Shown here in pieces: positions 18,301 to 26,920 of a stretch of DNA of 49,370 nucleotides. The notes beneath the pieces are model-generated. The model ran no database searches, was not told the DNA's origin, and saw nothing but the letters and a program-made list of their open reading frames with translations. Within the stretch, counting starts at the first letter, position 1. Each line of letters begins with the position of its first letter. Source of the stretch: Campylobacter concisus (GTDB lineage Bacteria > Campylobacterota > Campylobacteria > Campylobacterales > Campylobacteraceae); NCBI RefSeq assembly GCF_015230015.1, contig NZ_JAAKZC010000016.1, positions 1-49,370 of the forward strand, written 5' to 3'. The translations under genes were made by a program, and so were the position numbers.

Positions 18301-18401
18301 GCTCGACTTTGCTAAGCTTGCTTGTCGTGCCAGTGCTTTTTGCATGGGTCTATAATCTTGATAATTTTATAAGAAAATTTTATGAAAGGGAGAGAATTTG
18401 A
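15375..18401 (+). CDS. RND-family efflux pump (AcrB-like, HAE1 type)
   Basis: A 1008-residue proton-driven inner-membrane pump. The N terminus IKTAINRPITTLMIFLSLVV is diagnostic of the family. Two periplasmic loops separate groups of transmembrane segments, and the fourth segment has the proton-relay acidic pair in GIGIFIDDAIVVTENIA. The second half repeats the fold, with GVILLFGMVGKNAILVVDFAN. The ATG overlaps the adaptor stop by four bases (ATGA). It probably exports small toxic compounds such as bile salts or drugs, but the substrate is inferred only from family. Confidence 0.93.
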   Translation: MIKTAINRPITTLMIFLSLVVFGIYSLKTMNVNLYPAVNIPIVKITTYANGDMNYIKTKITQKIEDEVSSIEGIKKLYSTSFDNLSVVSIEFELNKDLESATNDVRDKMQKARVGANYEIEKLNGLSSSVFSLFITRLDGNETRLMQEIDDVAKPFLERISGVSKVKTNGFLEPAVKILLDRFKLDKNALSANEVANLIKVENLKAPLGKIENEQIQMAIKSNFSAKSINEIRNLTIKQGVFLKDIASVDLAYKDANEAAIMDKKSGVLLGLELAPDANALTVIALAKSKLDQFKSLLGSEYDVKIAYDKSEVIQKHIDQTAFDMILGVLLTIVIVYLFLRNFSITIISVVAIPTSIVATFFIINALGYDINRLSLIALTLGIGIFIDDAIVVTENIASRLKDEPNALKASFAGIKEIAFSVFAISLVLLCVFVPIAFMSGIVGKYFNSFAMSVAAGIVISFFVSIFLVPTLSARFVDAKESKFYIKSEPFFEWLENSYEKILTLALKFKLIFLAITLVVVVCSFGLAKFVGGDFMPSEDNSEFNIYFKLDPSLSLQASKERLKDKISLINADPQVAYAYFILGYTDAKQPYLVKAYVRLKELKDRVNHERQNVIMQKFRDRLKSDDMSVIVADLPVVEGGDVQPVKLTITSENGKDLEKFVPKISKMLKEINDATDVNSPEEDLLKRVQISIDEDKAKRLNLDKASIASAVYSAFSENEVSVFENENGKEYELYMRLDDKFRSDTNDILKTKIRSNEGFFVTLGDVATISFEQKPASISRFNRADEIKFLANTKNNAPLNSVANEISKKLDEILPANFKYKFLGFVELMDDTNASFIFTVSASAVLIYMVLAALYESFLLPFLIMLAMPLAFCGVVIGLFISGNPFSLFVMVGVILLFGMVGKNAILVVDFANHFANSGMEANEAVKMAAKKRLRAVLMTTFAMIFAMLPLALSRGAGYEANSPMAISIIFGLISSTLLSLLVVPVLFAWVYNLDNFIRKFYERERI

Positions 18402-19633
18402 AGAAGATTTTGGCTGTTTTGCTCTTTGCTTTGCCTCTTTGGGCTGGAAATTTACTAGAGATCATCGCTCTGGCGCAAAGTGCGAAGCTTGATAGTTTGA
18501 AAGAATTTAATAAAAATGAATATATAAATAAAAATAAGAGTAACAAGCTAAATTTATCCCTTGATGGCAGATATACCTTTGTGCCTGACGAGCTAAAGGG
18601 TGGATATATGACAAAGGCAGGATCGATCACGGCAAAGGTCGAGTATCTCATCTTTGATGGTGGTGCGAGCGAGGCTTCGGATAAGATTTTAGACCACAAG
18701 GGCGTGGAGAAAATTTACAAAGATGAAGAGCTGATGAATTTAACCGCTTTTCAGGTCGCAAAGGTCTATTTTAACGCTGTTGCACTAAATTCTCTTATAA
18801 ATTTAGAGACAAAATTTGTAGATAGCTTTGCCAAGGCTGCAGCTGAAAATGAGTTTTGGTTTGAGTATGGCGAGATAGATAAGAGCGAATTTGATGCGAT
18901 AAATTTCACTCTTAATAAAAAAAGAGCCGAGCTAGACGAGCTTGGGCTTAAGCTAGCCGAGCTAAACTCAAGGATAAATTTACTCTCAAACGGCGAGATC
19001 GGCTTTAATGCTGGGTCAAAGATAGTGATGCCTGATTTTAGCAAAGATGATATAAGCGCCAAACTTGGGGCGATGGAGCAAGAAAAATATATAAAAGAGC
19101 AAGAAAATGAGAAGCAAAAGAGCAAATTTGCTCCAAAAATTTACTTAAAAGATACGCAAAGTGTGAATAATAACAGCTTTAAAAAAGGCGAGAGGACGAC
19201 TTCACAGATGGCTGAGGCATACGCTGATGCGAACAAGCCTAGAGTGGAGTTTGAGTGGAAGCTGCCAGATAGCCTAAGCCTTAGCAAGCAAAGCCAAACT
19301 AAGCGCATAGAGGAGCAAAAAGCTGCGCTTGATCTAAGCGACGAAGAAAACAGGATAATAGCTAGGCTAAAGGATCTAAGAGGCGTGATAGAGGGCCTGA
19401 GCGCTAGGCTAAATTTAGACTCGCTAAAGCAAGATAGCCTTGATAGCGACTTTAATGACCTGCTAAATGGCTATCTTAGCGGCAAGGTAAAATTTGAGCA
19501 GTTTTTGTTTGTGAGTGAGAAAAATTTTAGCGACAGGGCAAATTTTATCCTAAATGGCGATTTGTTCGAGCTAAACAAGCTTGAATACTTTTTTGAATGC
19601 GCAAGAAATATAAATGAGGTGGTGATAGAATGA
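18398..19633 (+). CDS. TolC-family outer-membrane efflux factor (second of two)
   Basis: A 411-residue protein with a signal peptide (about 1-17, ending LWAGN) and extended helical regions. The motif AKVEYLIFDGGASEASDK mirrors the first TolC-like protein of this operon (ARIDFLLYDGGAREARL), so the two are diverged paralogues. It starts at a TTG that overlaps the pump stop by four bases. The second half looks more diverged and more charged than usual. It could replace or modify the first channel, or serve another pump; the sequence does not decide. Confidence 0.75.
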   Translation: MKKILAVLLFALPLWAGNLLEIIALAQSAKLDSLKEFNKNEYINKNKSNKLNLSLDGRYTFVPDELKGGYMTKAGSITAKVEYLIFDGGASEASDKILDHKGVEKIYKDEELMNLTAFQVAKVYFNAVALNSLINLETKFVDSFAKAAAENEFWFEYGEIDKSEFDAINFTLNKKRAELDELGLKLAELNSRINLLSNGEIGFNAGSKIVMPDFSKDDISAKLGAMEQEKYIKEQENEKQKSKFAPKIYLKDTQSVNNNSFKKGERTTSQMAEAYADANKPRVEFEWKLPDSLSLSKQSQTKRIEEQKAALDLSDEENRIIARLKDLRGVIEGLSARLNLDSLKQDSLDSDFNDLLNGYLSGKVKFEQFLFVSEKNFSDRANFILNGDLFELNKLEYFFECARNINEVVIE

Positions 19634-20493
19634 ATAAACTGATCTTCGTGACCATTTTGTGGGCGTTTAGCTTTAGCTTGATAGGCGAGTTTTTAGCGGG
19701 CAAGGTCGATAGCTATCTGGCTGTTTTTGTGCGTGTGACGCTTGCAAGCTTGGTCTTTTTGCCATTTACGAAATTTCGCGGCGTCAGCCCCAAGCTCGCC
19801 CTTGGCATAATGGCGATCGGAGTGGTGCAAATAGGGCTCATGTATCTTTGCTACTACAACTCGTTTTTGTATCTAAGCGTGCCAGAAGTAGCGCTTTTTA
19901 CCATTTTTACGCCATTTTATGTGACGCTCATATATGATGCGTTTAGCTTTAAATTTAGACCACTTTATCTCTTTAGCGTTGGCGTAGCGGTCTTTGGCGC
20001 GCTTGTTATCAAGTATGGCGCGATAAACGAAGGAGCGATAAAGGGCTTTTTGCTGGTGCAAGGGGCAAACATCTGCTTTGGAGCAGGGCAAAGTGCGTAT
20101 AAGGCGCTTTTGGAGAAGTTTGAAGTCGATCAAAAAAAGGTCTTTGGCTACTTTCACTTTGGAGCATTTTTCGTGGCCCTCATCGCACTCATAACCCTTG
20201 GTAATCCAGCTAAATTTCAAGTAGATATAACCCAAGCTTTGGTGCTTTTATGGCTTGGCATAGTCGCTAGCGGGCTGGGATATTTTATGTGGAACAAAGG
20301 GGCTTGCGAGGTCGATAGCGGCGTGCTTGCCATCATGAATAACGCCCTCATACCAGCGGCCATCATCGTAAATTTACTCTTTTGGCAAAAGGACGCCAAC
20401 CTAACAAGGCTCATTTTAGGCGCTGCGATAATGTATATATCGCTACTAATTCACAATAAAATCATGAAATTTTACGGCGTAAAGGCTGTGTGA
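19630..20493 (+). CDS. EamA/DMT-family transporter
   Basis: A 287-residue membrane protein of about ten transmembrane segments in two similar halves, as in drug/metabolite exporters of the EamA type. The N terminus MNKLIFVTILWAFSFSLIGEF is characteristic, and the second half has WLGIVASGLGYFMWNKGA, the signature segment of the repeat. Its ATG overlaps the preceding stop by four bases, so it ends the long motA operon. Amino acids or related metabolites are the usual substrates of the family; nothing here selects one. Confidence 0.85.
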   Translation: MNKLIFVTILWAFSFSLIGEFLAGKVDSYLAVFVRVTLASLVFLPFTKFRGVSPKLALGIMAIGVVQIGLMYLCYYNSFLYLSVPEVALFTIFTPFYVTLIYDAFSFKFRPLYLFSVGVAVFGALVIKYGAINEGAIKGFLLVQGANICFGAGQSAYKALLEKFEVDQKKVFGYFHFGAFFVALIALITLGNPAKFQVDITQALVLLWLGIVASGLGYFMWNKGACEVDSGVLAIMNNALIPAAIIVNLLFWQKDANLTRLILGAAIMYISLLIHNKIMKFYGVKAV

Positions 20494-20504
20494 GGTTAAA
20501 TTTA

Positions 20505-20563
20505 AGATCAAATTTGAGTTATTTAAGTTAAGTAGAGAATTTTTAAAGTATCAAATTTGATCT
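20505..20563. repeat. 13-base inverted repeat between convergent genes
   Basis: AGATCAAATTTGA (20505-20517) is repeated as its exact reverse complement at 20551-20563, 33 bases apart, in the gap between the convergent EamA-type and FlxA-like genes. Each arm is also largely self-complementary around AAATTT. A cruciform or bidirectional terminator role is possible, but the spacer is long and there is no clear U tract. Confidence 0.5.
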
Positions 20564-20565
20564 AC

Positions 20566-20922
20566 TTAAGCGCCTTGCATCTTTACAAGCTGGGCGTTTA
20601 GCTGCATTATCTGAGCAAAGATAGCTCCCTTTTTGCTCTGAAGCGAAGCAACCAGCTCTTTTGCGTATGGATTTTTGCTCGCACTTGCTTGCTTTATCGC
20701 AGCTTCAATCTCTTTTAGCTGTTTTTGCAGTTTTTCTAACTGCTTTTTTATGACATCGGCGCTACTCTCGCTCTCATTATTTGCCTCGCTAGCTAAATTT
20801 GAAGCGTCGTGTAAAATTTCGCTCTTATCTAGTTTTGGCAAATTTTTGCTTTTTAAATTTTCATCGTCAGTAGCTGTAGAGCCGTTTTTATTTAAATTTA
20901 TAAAATTTGAGTTTATCTGCAT
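20566..20922 (-). CDS. FlxA-like coiled-coil protein
   Basis: A 118-residue protein with a polar, low-complexity N-terminal third and a heptad-rich coiled coil from about residue 58 (VIKKQLEKLQKQLKEIEAAI). It resembles the FlxA-like family, whose founder in E. coli is a flagellar class 3 gene. AAGG precedes the ATG at 20922. A sigma-28-like promoter directly upstream fits that assignment. Function is unknown. Confidence 0.65.
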   Translation of the reverse strand: MQINSNFINLNKNGSTATDDENLKSKNLPKLDKSEILHDASNLASEANNESESSADVIKKQLEKLQKQLKEIEAAIKQASASKNPYAKELVASLQSKKGAIFAQIMQLNAQLVKMQGA

Positions 20923-20946
20923 CGCCTTGCCTTTAAATTTAAAAGC

Positions 20947-20975
20947 ATATCGGCAAATTTAGATAAAAATTTTTA
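20947..20975 (-). promoter_or_regulatory. Sigma-28 (FliA)-like promoter of the FlxA-like gene
   Basis: On the minus strand, GCCGATAT (complement of 20947-20954) matches the FliA -10 element GCCGATAA in seven of eight positions, and TAAAAATT (20968-20975) lies 13 bases upstream, close to the -35 TAAAGTTT. It starts about 25 bases before the ATG. Its upstream half falls inside the 3' end of comEC. Confidence 0.5.
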
Positions 20976-22209
20976 GTATATAGAGCAAAAATGCGGTTAT
21001 GCCAAAAAGGGGTGGCAGCAGGGAGACGGCTTTAAATTTAAGGGATAAAAGTGCGCAGGTGTTGTAAAGCAAAAATATAAATGTGCTGACTTCTAAACTG
21101 CCATAACTTAGTCTAAAGGCTAACATCTTGCTTAAAATTTCATCAAAAATACCGCCATATCCAAAGAGGTGAAGCAAAAAGCTTAGCGGATAAAATATGC
21201 TAAATATGTAGTTTAAAGCCAGCGCGCTAAGCTGCAAGAGGCTAATGAGCGGGAAAAAGTAAAGCACCACAACCTCCATAGCAAAAAAGACATATAAATT
21301 TAAAAGTAGCGAGTTCGCTAACAGGCTAAATTTGGGCGCAAAATAGAAAAGATAGACGAAGATATAAAAGACGCCAAGGCATGAAAAATAAAAGCCAACA
21401 TTAAAAAGAAGCTGTGGAAATAGGGCGACGCTAAAGAAAATAACACCAAAGAGCGTGTAGAAATTTAAGATCTTTATCTTTTTGCAGATCATATAAAAGC
21501 CAGCCACGCTCATCAAAAATGCCCGCAAAAAGCTTGCTATAAAGCCGATCATATAAAAATAGAAGCAAAGCACCAAAAATACGGCGATAGTAAAGTCAAA
21601 AATGTAAGAGCGATATGGCATATATCTTGCGTAAATGGGCTTAAAAACGAGCTTTAAAAGAAAAAAGCAAACTGCGCTTATGACGCCAAGGTGATAGCCG
21701 CTAATGGCGATGAGGTGCGCCACGCCCCAGTTTGAGACATCATCTCTTAGCTCGCCAAAGACGTTTGTGCCAAGAAAGAGCGCTGAGAAAAGCTGCGAAA
21801 TTTTAGCGTTTTCGTGCTGGGCGGAGATGAAATTTATAGCTCTTTGTCTAATGCTCTCATCTCTTTTGATAACGGCTCTATCGTAGCTAGGCATGTAAAA
21901 TGAGCCAGACAGATAGTCTTTAAAACTAACGTCTATTGGCTGAACGCTAAGTGCCACTACGTCATAAAGAGCGATCTCATCTTTTTTAGAAGCGGTTGTG
22001 TAAAAGCTAAAATTTGAGGTGTCGATCCTTATTAACTGGCGTTTTTTGCCATTTTTCTCTTTGGTGAAATTTACGCTTACTTTGCCAACGATATCTTGCT
22101 CGCCAAGCTCCATAAAAGCGCTGTATTCATGAAATTTAAGCGCTAAATTTATACAAAAAATAAATAGGCAAAGCAGGAGAAAATAAAAAATACGCCTGCT
22201 TTTTGGCAA
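20959..22209 (-). CDS. comEC: ComEC/Rec2-family DNA uptake channel
   Basis: A 416-residue polytopic inner-membrane protein that carries single-stranded DNA into the cytoplasm during natural transformation. An N-terminal membrane anchor and OB-like region (about 30-110) precede the competence domain, marked by LFLGTNVFGELRDDVSNWGVAHLIAISGYHLG. The C-terminal metallo-beta-lactamase domain found in many ComEC proteins is absent; campylobacters have this short form, as I recall. The start is a TTG two bases after the dnaB stop. Transformation is well known in campylobacters. Confidence 0.88.
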   Translation of the reverse strand: MPKSRRIFYFLLLCLFIFCINLALKFHEYSAFMELGEQDIVGKVSVNFTKEKNGKKRQLIRIDTSNFSFYTTASKKDEIALYDVVALSVQPIDVSFKDYLSGSFYMPSYDRAVIKRDESIRQRAINFISAQHENAKISQLFSALFLGTNVFGELRDDVSNWGVAHLIAISGYHLGVISAVCFFLLKLVFKPIYARYMPYRSYIFDFTIAVFLVLCFYFYMIGFIASFLRAFLMSVAGFYMICKKIKILNFYTLFGVIFFSVALFPQLLFNVGFYFSCLGVFYIFVYLFYFAPKFSLLANSLLLNLYVFFAMEVVVLYFFPLISLLQLSALALNYIFSIFYPLSFLLHLFGYGGIFDEILSKMLAFRLSYGSLEVSTFIFLLYNTCALLSLKFKAVSLLPPLFGITAFLLYILKIFI

Positions 22210-22211
22210 AT

Positions 22212-23624
22212 TTACTCTTTAAATTCAGTTGATTGCACTGGTGTGGTGGCTATATCGCAAAAGCGCGAGTACTGCTTTTGAAAGAGCACGTCGATAGATC
22301 CCACTTCGCCGTTTCTGTTTTTGCCAACGATGATCTCTGCGTTTTCCTGAAGCTTGTTAAAAACGTGCTCGCTTTTATACTCTTTACCCTCGGCTGCTGC
22401 CTTGCTCTTTTTCTCATTCTCCTCTTGCTCCAAATACACCTCGTGCCTATAGACAAAAAGGATGATGTCGGCGTCTTGCTCGATTGCGCCTGACTCTCTT
22501 AGGTCACTTAGCATAGGGCGCTTGTTCGCGCGTGCTTCAAGGCCGCGGTTTAGCTGCGAAAGTGCGATGATAGGCATATCTAGCTCACGTGCTAGAAGCT
22601 TTAAGCCACGAGAAATTTCAGCTATTTGTATGTGGCGGTCGGCGAAGTTATTCGTGCTCATCATAAGGCCGATGTAGTCGATGACGCAAAGTGAAATTTC
22701 AGGGTGAGCTGCCTTTAGCTTGCGAAGCTGCGTTCTTACTTGGTGGATATTTACGTAGCCACTATCGTGTACAAAGAGTTTGGCGTGTGAAAAGTCACTG
22801 CATGCACGGCTAAAGTGGGCTAGCTTCTCGTCGTCTAGGCTCGCTGTCATTATCTCTTGAAGTGGGATCGAGGTCTTATCTGCTAGCATCCTCATCATGA
22901 TCTGCTCTGCTGGCATCTCAAGTGAGAAAAATACAACGCCCGCGCCACTTTTTAAAACGTGTCCCATGAAATTTAGACAAAGTGTCGTTTTACCCATGCC
23001 AGGGCGTGCTGCGATGATGATGAGGTCGCCATTTTTAAAGCCTTTTATCATCTCATTTAGCTTTCTAAAGCCGGTATTTAGTCCGATGATGTCGCGCTCG
23101 TTTAGAGCTGCTTGCTTTTGCATATGCACGATCAAGCTTTTTATGATATCTTCGCTATCTCTGATGCTGCCAGTGCCGCTGCCATCGACTAGCGAGTAAA
23201 ACTCCTGGCTTAGCTCATCGACCATATCGCGGCTGGCTTTGTCTTCATTTACCTTGCTTGGGATGTCGTGGGCGATCTTAACGAGGCTTCGTTTTATCGA
23301 CTTCTCTTTTAGCTCGTTTGCGTATCTTTGGATATCTATGATCGAGTTTGTGGCTAAAATGCTTGCCATGACGTTATCATCGTAGTTTTCGCCAAGCTTG
23401 TTTTTGATAAATGTCGATGCGATAGGCACGTCGTCGTTTAGACAATCAACCATTGCTTTGTAAATTTGAGCGTGAGCTTTTAGGTAAAAGTCTCCAGCCT
23501 TTATCGTGTCAAAAATTTCGCCCAAAGCGTCGTTGTTTGCGATGATCGAGCTTAGTATGGCTCGCTCCATATCAAGGTCGTAAAGGTTGCTAAATTCTAT
23601 CTCGTTAAGTCTCTCTTTTGCCAC
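22212..23624 (-). CDS. dnaB: Replicative DNA helicase DnaB
   Basis: A 470-residue hexameric helicase that unwinds the replication fork. The N-terminal primase-interacting domain begins LYDLDMERAILSSI, and the RecA-like ATPase domain has Walker A AARPGMGKTTL, the Walker B region SLCVIDYIGLM, and ALSQLNRGLEARANKRP, a standard DnaB block. It starts with GTG at 23624, with AGAGGA eight bases upstream overlapping the ispG stop. It is spaced four bases from ispG. Confidence 0.97.
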   Translation of the reverse strand: MAKERLNEIEFSNLYDLDMERAILSSIIANNDALGEIFDTIKAGDFYLKAHAQIYKAMVDCLNDDVPIASTFIKNKLGENYDDNVMASILATNSIIDIQRYANELKEKSIKRSLVKIAHDIPSKVNEDKASRDMVDELSQEFYSLVDGSGTGSIRDSEDIIKSLIVHMQKQAALNERDIIGLNTGFRKLNEMIKGFKNGDLIIIAARPGMGKTTLCLNFMGHVLKSGAGVVFFSLEMPAEQIMMRMLADKTSIPLQEIMTASLDDEKLAHFSRACSDFSHAKLFVHDSGYVNIHQVRTQLRKLKAAHPEISLCVIDYIGLMMSTNNFADRHIQIAEISRGLKLLARELDMPIIALSQLNRGLEARANKRPMLSDLRESGAIEQDADIILFVYRHEVYLEQEENEKKSKAAAEGKEYKSEHVFNKLQENAEIIVGKNRNGEVGSIDVLFQKQYSRFCDIATTPVQSTEFKE

Positions 23625-23628
23625 TGCT

Positions 23629-24687
23629 TTATCCTCTGCTCTTTATCTCGTCGTCGATCTCTTGTAAAAATCTATCCACCAACTCGCTCTCAGGCAGCCT
23701 TGCGACCACTTCGCCGTGGCGCATGATCATGCCATTTCCCTTGCCAAAGGCTATGGCTACGTCTGCGCCCTTTGCCTCGCCTATGGCATTTACCACGCAG
23801 CCCATCACTGAGACATTTAGTGGCTCTTTTATCCCTTTTGTCTTTTCTTCTACGAGCTTTACTGCTGCCATGAGGTCAGCTTGCAAACGCCCACAAGTTG
23901 GGCATGAGATGATATTTAGACCCTCTTTTTGGCGGCCACTATCTTTTAAGATCGCCTTTGCGACTTTGATCTCCTCTTCAAGCTCGCCAGTGATGCTAAC
24001 TCTCATCGTATCGCCAATGCCCTCAAGCAAAAGTCCGCCAAGTGCGATCGCAGACTTGATAGTCGCGTGAAACGCCGTGCCCGCCTCTGTTACGCCTAGA
24101 TGAAATGGGTAGTTTGTCTTTGGGCGAAGCGCTCTGTAAGCTTGCATAGTGCGCTCGACGTCGCTTGATTTAAGCGAAATTTTAATATCTGTAAAGTCAA
24201 AATCCTCAAGAAGCTTGATGTTGTATAAGGCACTCTCTACCATCGCCTCCACCGTGCGGCCGTAGCGGTCTTCAAACTGCTTTTCAAGCGAGCCAGAATT
24301 TACGCCTATGCGGATGGGTAAATTTCTCTGCTTGCAGGCATCAACGACTGCTTTTATGTTTTTAGCTGAGCCAATATTGCCTGGGTTTATGCGGATAGCA
24401 TCGACAAATTCGCTAACGATGAGCGCGTAGGTGTGGTTAAAATGTATGTCTGCAACGACTGGGATGGGTGAGCTGGCGACGATCTGCTTTAGCGCGCTGG
24501 CGTCCTCTTTGTCAAAAACTGCGCAGCGCACGATGTCACAGCCTGCAAAATATAGCCTTTGTATCTGCTCTAGCGTGCCTTTTACGTCCTTTGTCTTTGA
24601 AAATGTCATCGACTGCACGGAGATCGGTGCGTCACCACCTATTAAAACATCGCGAATTTTTATCTGTTTTGTCGGGTATCGTTGCAA
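23629..24687 (-). CDS. ispG: 4-hydroxy-3-methylbut-2-enyl diphosphate synthase (flavodoxin)
   Basis: A 352-residue [4Fe-4S] enzyme of the non-mevalonate isoprenoid pathway, which supplies precursors for UppS and quinones. The N terminus [21 protein letters not shown] is diagnostic. Cluster cysteines lie in SCPTCGRLQ and in [16 protein letters not shown]. The start is a TTG at 24687 with AAAGG nine bases upstream; no ATG is in the right place. Confidence 0.96.
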   Translation of the reverse strand: MQRYPTKQIKIRDVLIGGDAPISVQSMTFSKTKDVKGTLEQIQRLYFAGCDIVRCAVFDKEDASALKQIVASSPIPVVADIHFNHTYALIVSEFVDAIRINPGNIGSAKNIKAVVDACKQRNLPIRIGVNSGSLEKQFEDRYGRTVEAMVESALYNIKLLEDFDFTDIKISLKSSDVERTMQAYRALRPKTNYPFHLGVTEAGTAFHATIKSAIALGGLLLEGIGDTMRVSITGELEEEIKVAKAILKDSGRQKEGLNIISCPTCGRLQADLMAAVKLVEEKTKGIKEPLNVSVMGCVVNAIGEAKGADVAIAFGKGNGMIMRHGEVVARLPESELVDRFLQEIDDEIKSRG

Positions 24688-25069
24688 AATTTTGCCTTTA
24701 AATTTTATTGGGGATTATAAGAAAAAATGGCTTTTAAAAGGCTTGAAAATTTGTCTTTAGTCGGTTTAGAAATTTATAGTTTGTTTAGTTGCAAATTTTA
24801 AAAGTTTATTCATTTTATATCTCTGTTTTGCAGTTGCGAGCCTGTGAAACGAAATTTAAGTCCATTTTTCCACCTTTGAATAAATTTAATAGTGTAAATT
24901 TTAAAACTTTTATTCACCCCTAAGAGTTGACTATTAAAATTTGGCTTCTCTTGCTGCTTGGCTCAAATTTTAGAGCCGAAATTACTCGCTCATGAAATTT
25001 TTAAAATTTGCCTGATATTTATACGCTACGAAGCAAATTTGCAAATTTTAAACATTTATTCACTTGCCT
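24688..25069. other. Gap without a gene, holding three imperfect copies of a 23-base motif
   Basis: No open frame of note is present between ispG and the end of priA. A motif close to GCAAATTTTAAAAcTTTATTCAc occurs three times on the plus strand, at 24791-24813, 24894-24917 and 25041-25063. A short hairpin GGCTC-8-GAGCC lies at 24960-24977 with no U tract. This could be a decayed gene, but nothing coding could be recovered. Confidence 0.55.
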
Positions 25070-26920
25070 TTAACTAAAATTCACCGGATCTATATCGATA
25101 TCGCTAAGTTCGCTTTTGCAGAGGTTTGCGGCCTTTAAAAGCATGGCGTGAGAGTTTGAGCGAAGCAGAATTTCATATCTAAATTTGCCACCAAGATATT
25201 CGATCTGGCATTTGCCATACCCCACGATCTCAAGCTCCTCGCCCTTTAGACTTTCCAAATTTCTTACAAAATCATTTGTCACGCCCTTTGCCGTGCTCTC
25301 ATCTTTATGCGAAACGACCACGCGAAGTAGCCTAGTAAATGGCGGATAAAGGGCTTCTCTAAAAGGTATCTCATCCTTTAAAAAAGCGTCGTAGTCGCCG
25401 ATATAGCTTTCGAAAAACTCTCTTTGTTTACTTTGGATAATGACCCTGCCAGCTCCGTTTCTGCCGGCTCTGCCAGCTACTTGCATGGCAAGGGCAAGCG
25501 TGCGCTCTCTAGCTCTAAAATCAGGAAAATTTAAAAGCTCGTCAAAGCCCATGATGACGGCTAGCTCGACGTTGTGATAATCATGCCCCTTGCTTAGCAT
25601 CTGCGTACCAAGCAAGATGTCTATCTTGCCATCGTTAAATTCTTTCAAAGCCTTTACAAGCTTGTTTTGCGTCGTGATCTCGTCCCTGTCAAATTTAGCG
25701 ATCCTAGCGTTTGCAAACTCGGCTTGTAGTCGCTCGAGTAGCTCGCTCGTGCCGATCTTTTTCGCCTCTATCATCTCGCTACCACACTGGTGGCAGGTCT
25801 TTGGCACGGCCATTTTGTGCTCGCAGTATTGGCACTTTAGCACGTTTTGTTTTTTATAGTAGCTCATGCCGATGCTACAAAATGGACACTTTACCGTCTC
25901 GCCGCAGTTTTTGCAGACTAGATATTTGAAATTTGCCCTTGTTGGCAAGCAGATGACGGCTTGTTTTTTATTTTCAAGCGTTTTTACGATCTGCTCTTTT
26001 AAAATTTCGCTTATGCCAGTCTCGCTCTCGTCAAATATATAGCTCTTTTGTGACTCAAAATATGTCCCCTTTAGGCGAAAATGCTCTTGTTTATAAAAGC
26101 TAGTGAGGCTTGGCGTGGCGCTTCCAAGTACCACTTGTAGGTCAAATTTGCTAGTTAAAAAGAGAGCTAGATCTCTTGCGTTGTAGTGGGGTTTTGAGCC
26201 AGTGTTTTTGTAGCTATCGTCGTGCTCTTCGTCGATGATGATGAGTTTTAGTCGCTCAAGTGGCAAAAATAGGGCAGATCTGGCTCCTGCGATGAGCCTT
26301 GCCTTGCCGCTTTTAATATCCTTTAAAATTTGCTCTTTTTTCTTTGGCGTGATCTTTGAGTGCCACACAGCCACAGCCTCGCCAAAGAAGCTCTCTAAGC
26401 GCTTTTGCATCTGCGGTGTGAGTGAAATTTCAGGCATCAAAAATAGCGCTTGGCCGCCTGCGTTTAAAATTTCTCTTATCTTTGCTATATAAATTTCGCT
26501 TTTGCCACTTCCCGTGTCGCCAAAGATGAGCGAGCTTTTTCGTGCGTTTATAAAATTTAGCGCTTCTTGCTGCTTTTGGCTTAAATTTGGCGCTTTAAAG
26601 TCGGTTGTGCCACTATAAATTTCATCGTCTATAAGGCTTTGTGGCTCAAATAAATTTATAGCAACGCCAAGCTCGCAGGTGTAGTAGTAGGCGATAAATT
26701 TAGCCAAAGTTGCTTGGATGTCGTTTAGTTTGAGGGGTAAAATTTCATCAATAAAGCTTGTTTTAAAGCTTGGCTCATCCACTTCGCGCAGGATAAAGCC
26801 AACTAGGCTTTTGCCTCTAAGTTTTGCAGTGATGGCGCGAAATGGCGCAATATCTAGCTCGCTTTTATATGTGAGCGCAGCTAAATTTACCCCGCTAAAT
26901 ACGACCTCGTAGTATCTCAT
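25070..26920 (-). CDS. priA: Primosomal protein N' (replication restart helicase PriA)
   Basis: A 616-residue superfamily-2 helicase that reloads the replisome at collapsed forks. It has Walker A GDTGSGKS, a DEEH box in IIDEEHDDSYKN, and eight paired cysteines in the segment CKNCGETVKCPFC through CHQC that bind two zinc ions. The C-terminal helicase motif MQVAGRAGRNGAGRVIIQ is intact. It is shorter than the roughly 730-residue E. coli protein, as is usual in this class. The ATG at 26920 overlaps the stop of the pseudopilin gene by one base. Confidence 0.95.
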   Translation of the reverse strand: MRYYEVVFSGVNLAALTYKSELDIAPFRAITAKLRGKSLVGFILREVDEPSFKTSFIDEILPLKLNDIQATLAKFIAYYYTCELGVAINLFEPQSLIDDEIYSGTTDFKAPNLSQKQQEALNFINARKSSLIFGDTGSGKSEIYIAKIREILNAGGQALFLMPEISLTPQMQKRLESFFGEAVAVWHSKITPKKKEQILKDIKSGKARLIAGARSALFLPLERLKLIIIDEEHDDSYKNTGSKPHYNARDLALFLTSKFDLQVVLGSATPSLTSFYKQEHFRLKGTYFESQKSYIFDESETGISEILKEQIVKTLENKKQAVICLPTRANFKYLVCKNCGETVKCPFCSIGMSYYKKQNVLKCQYCEHKMAVPKTCHQCGSEMIEAKKIGTSELLERLQAEFANARIAKFDRDEITTQNKLVKALKEFNDGKIDILLGTQMLSKGHDYHNVELAVIMGFDELLNFPDFRARERTLALAMQVAGRAGRNGAGRVIIQSKQREFFESYIGDYDAFLKDEIPFREALYPPFTRLLRVVVSHKDESTAKGVTNDFVRNLESLKGEELEIVGYGKCQIEYLGGKFRYEILLRSNSHAMLLKAANLCKSELSDIDIDPVNFS

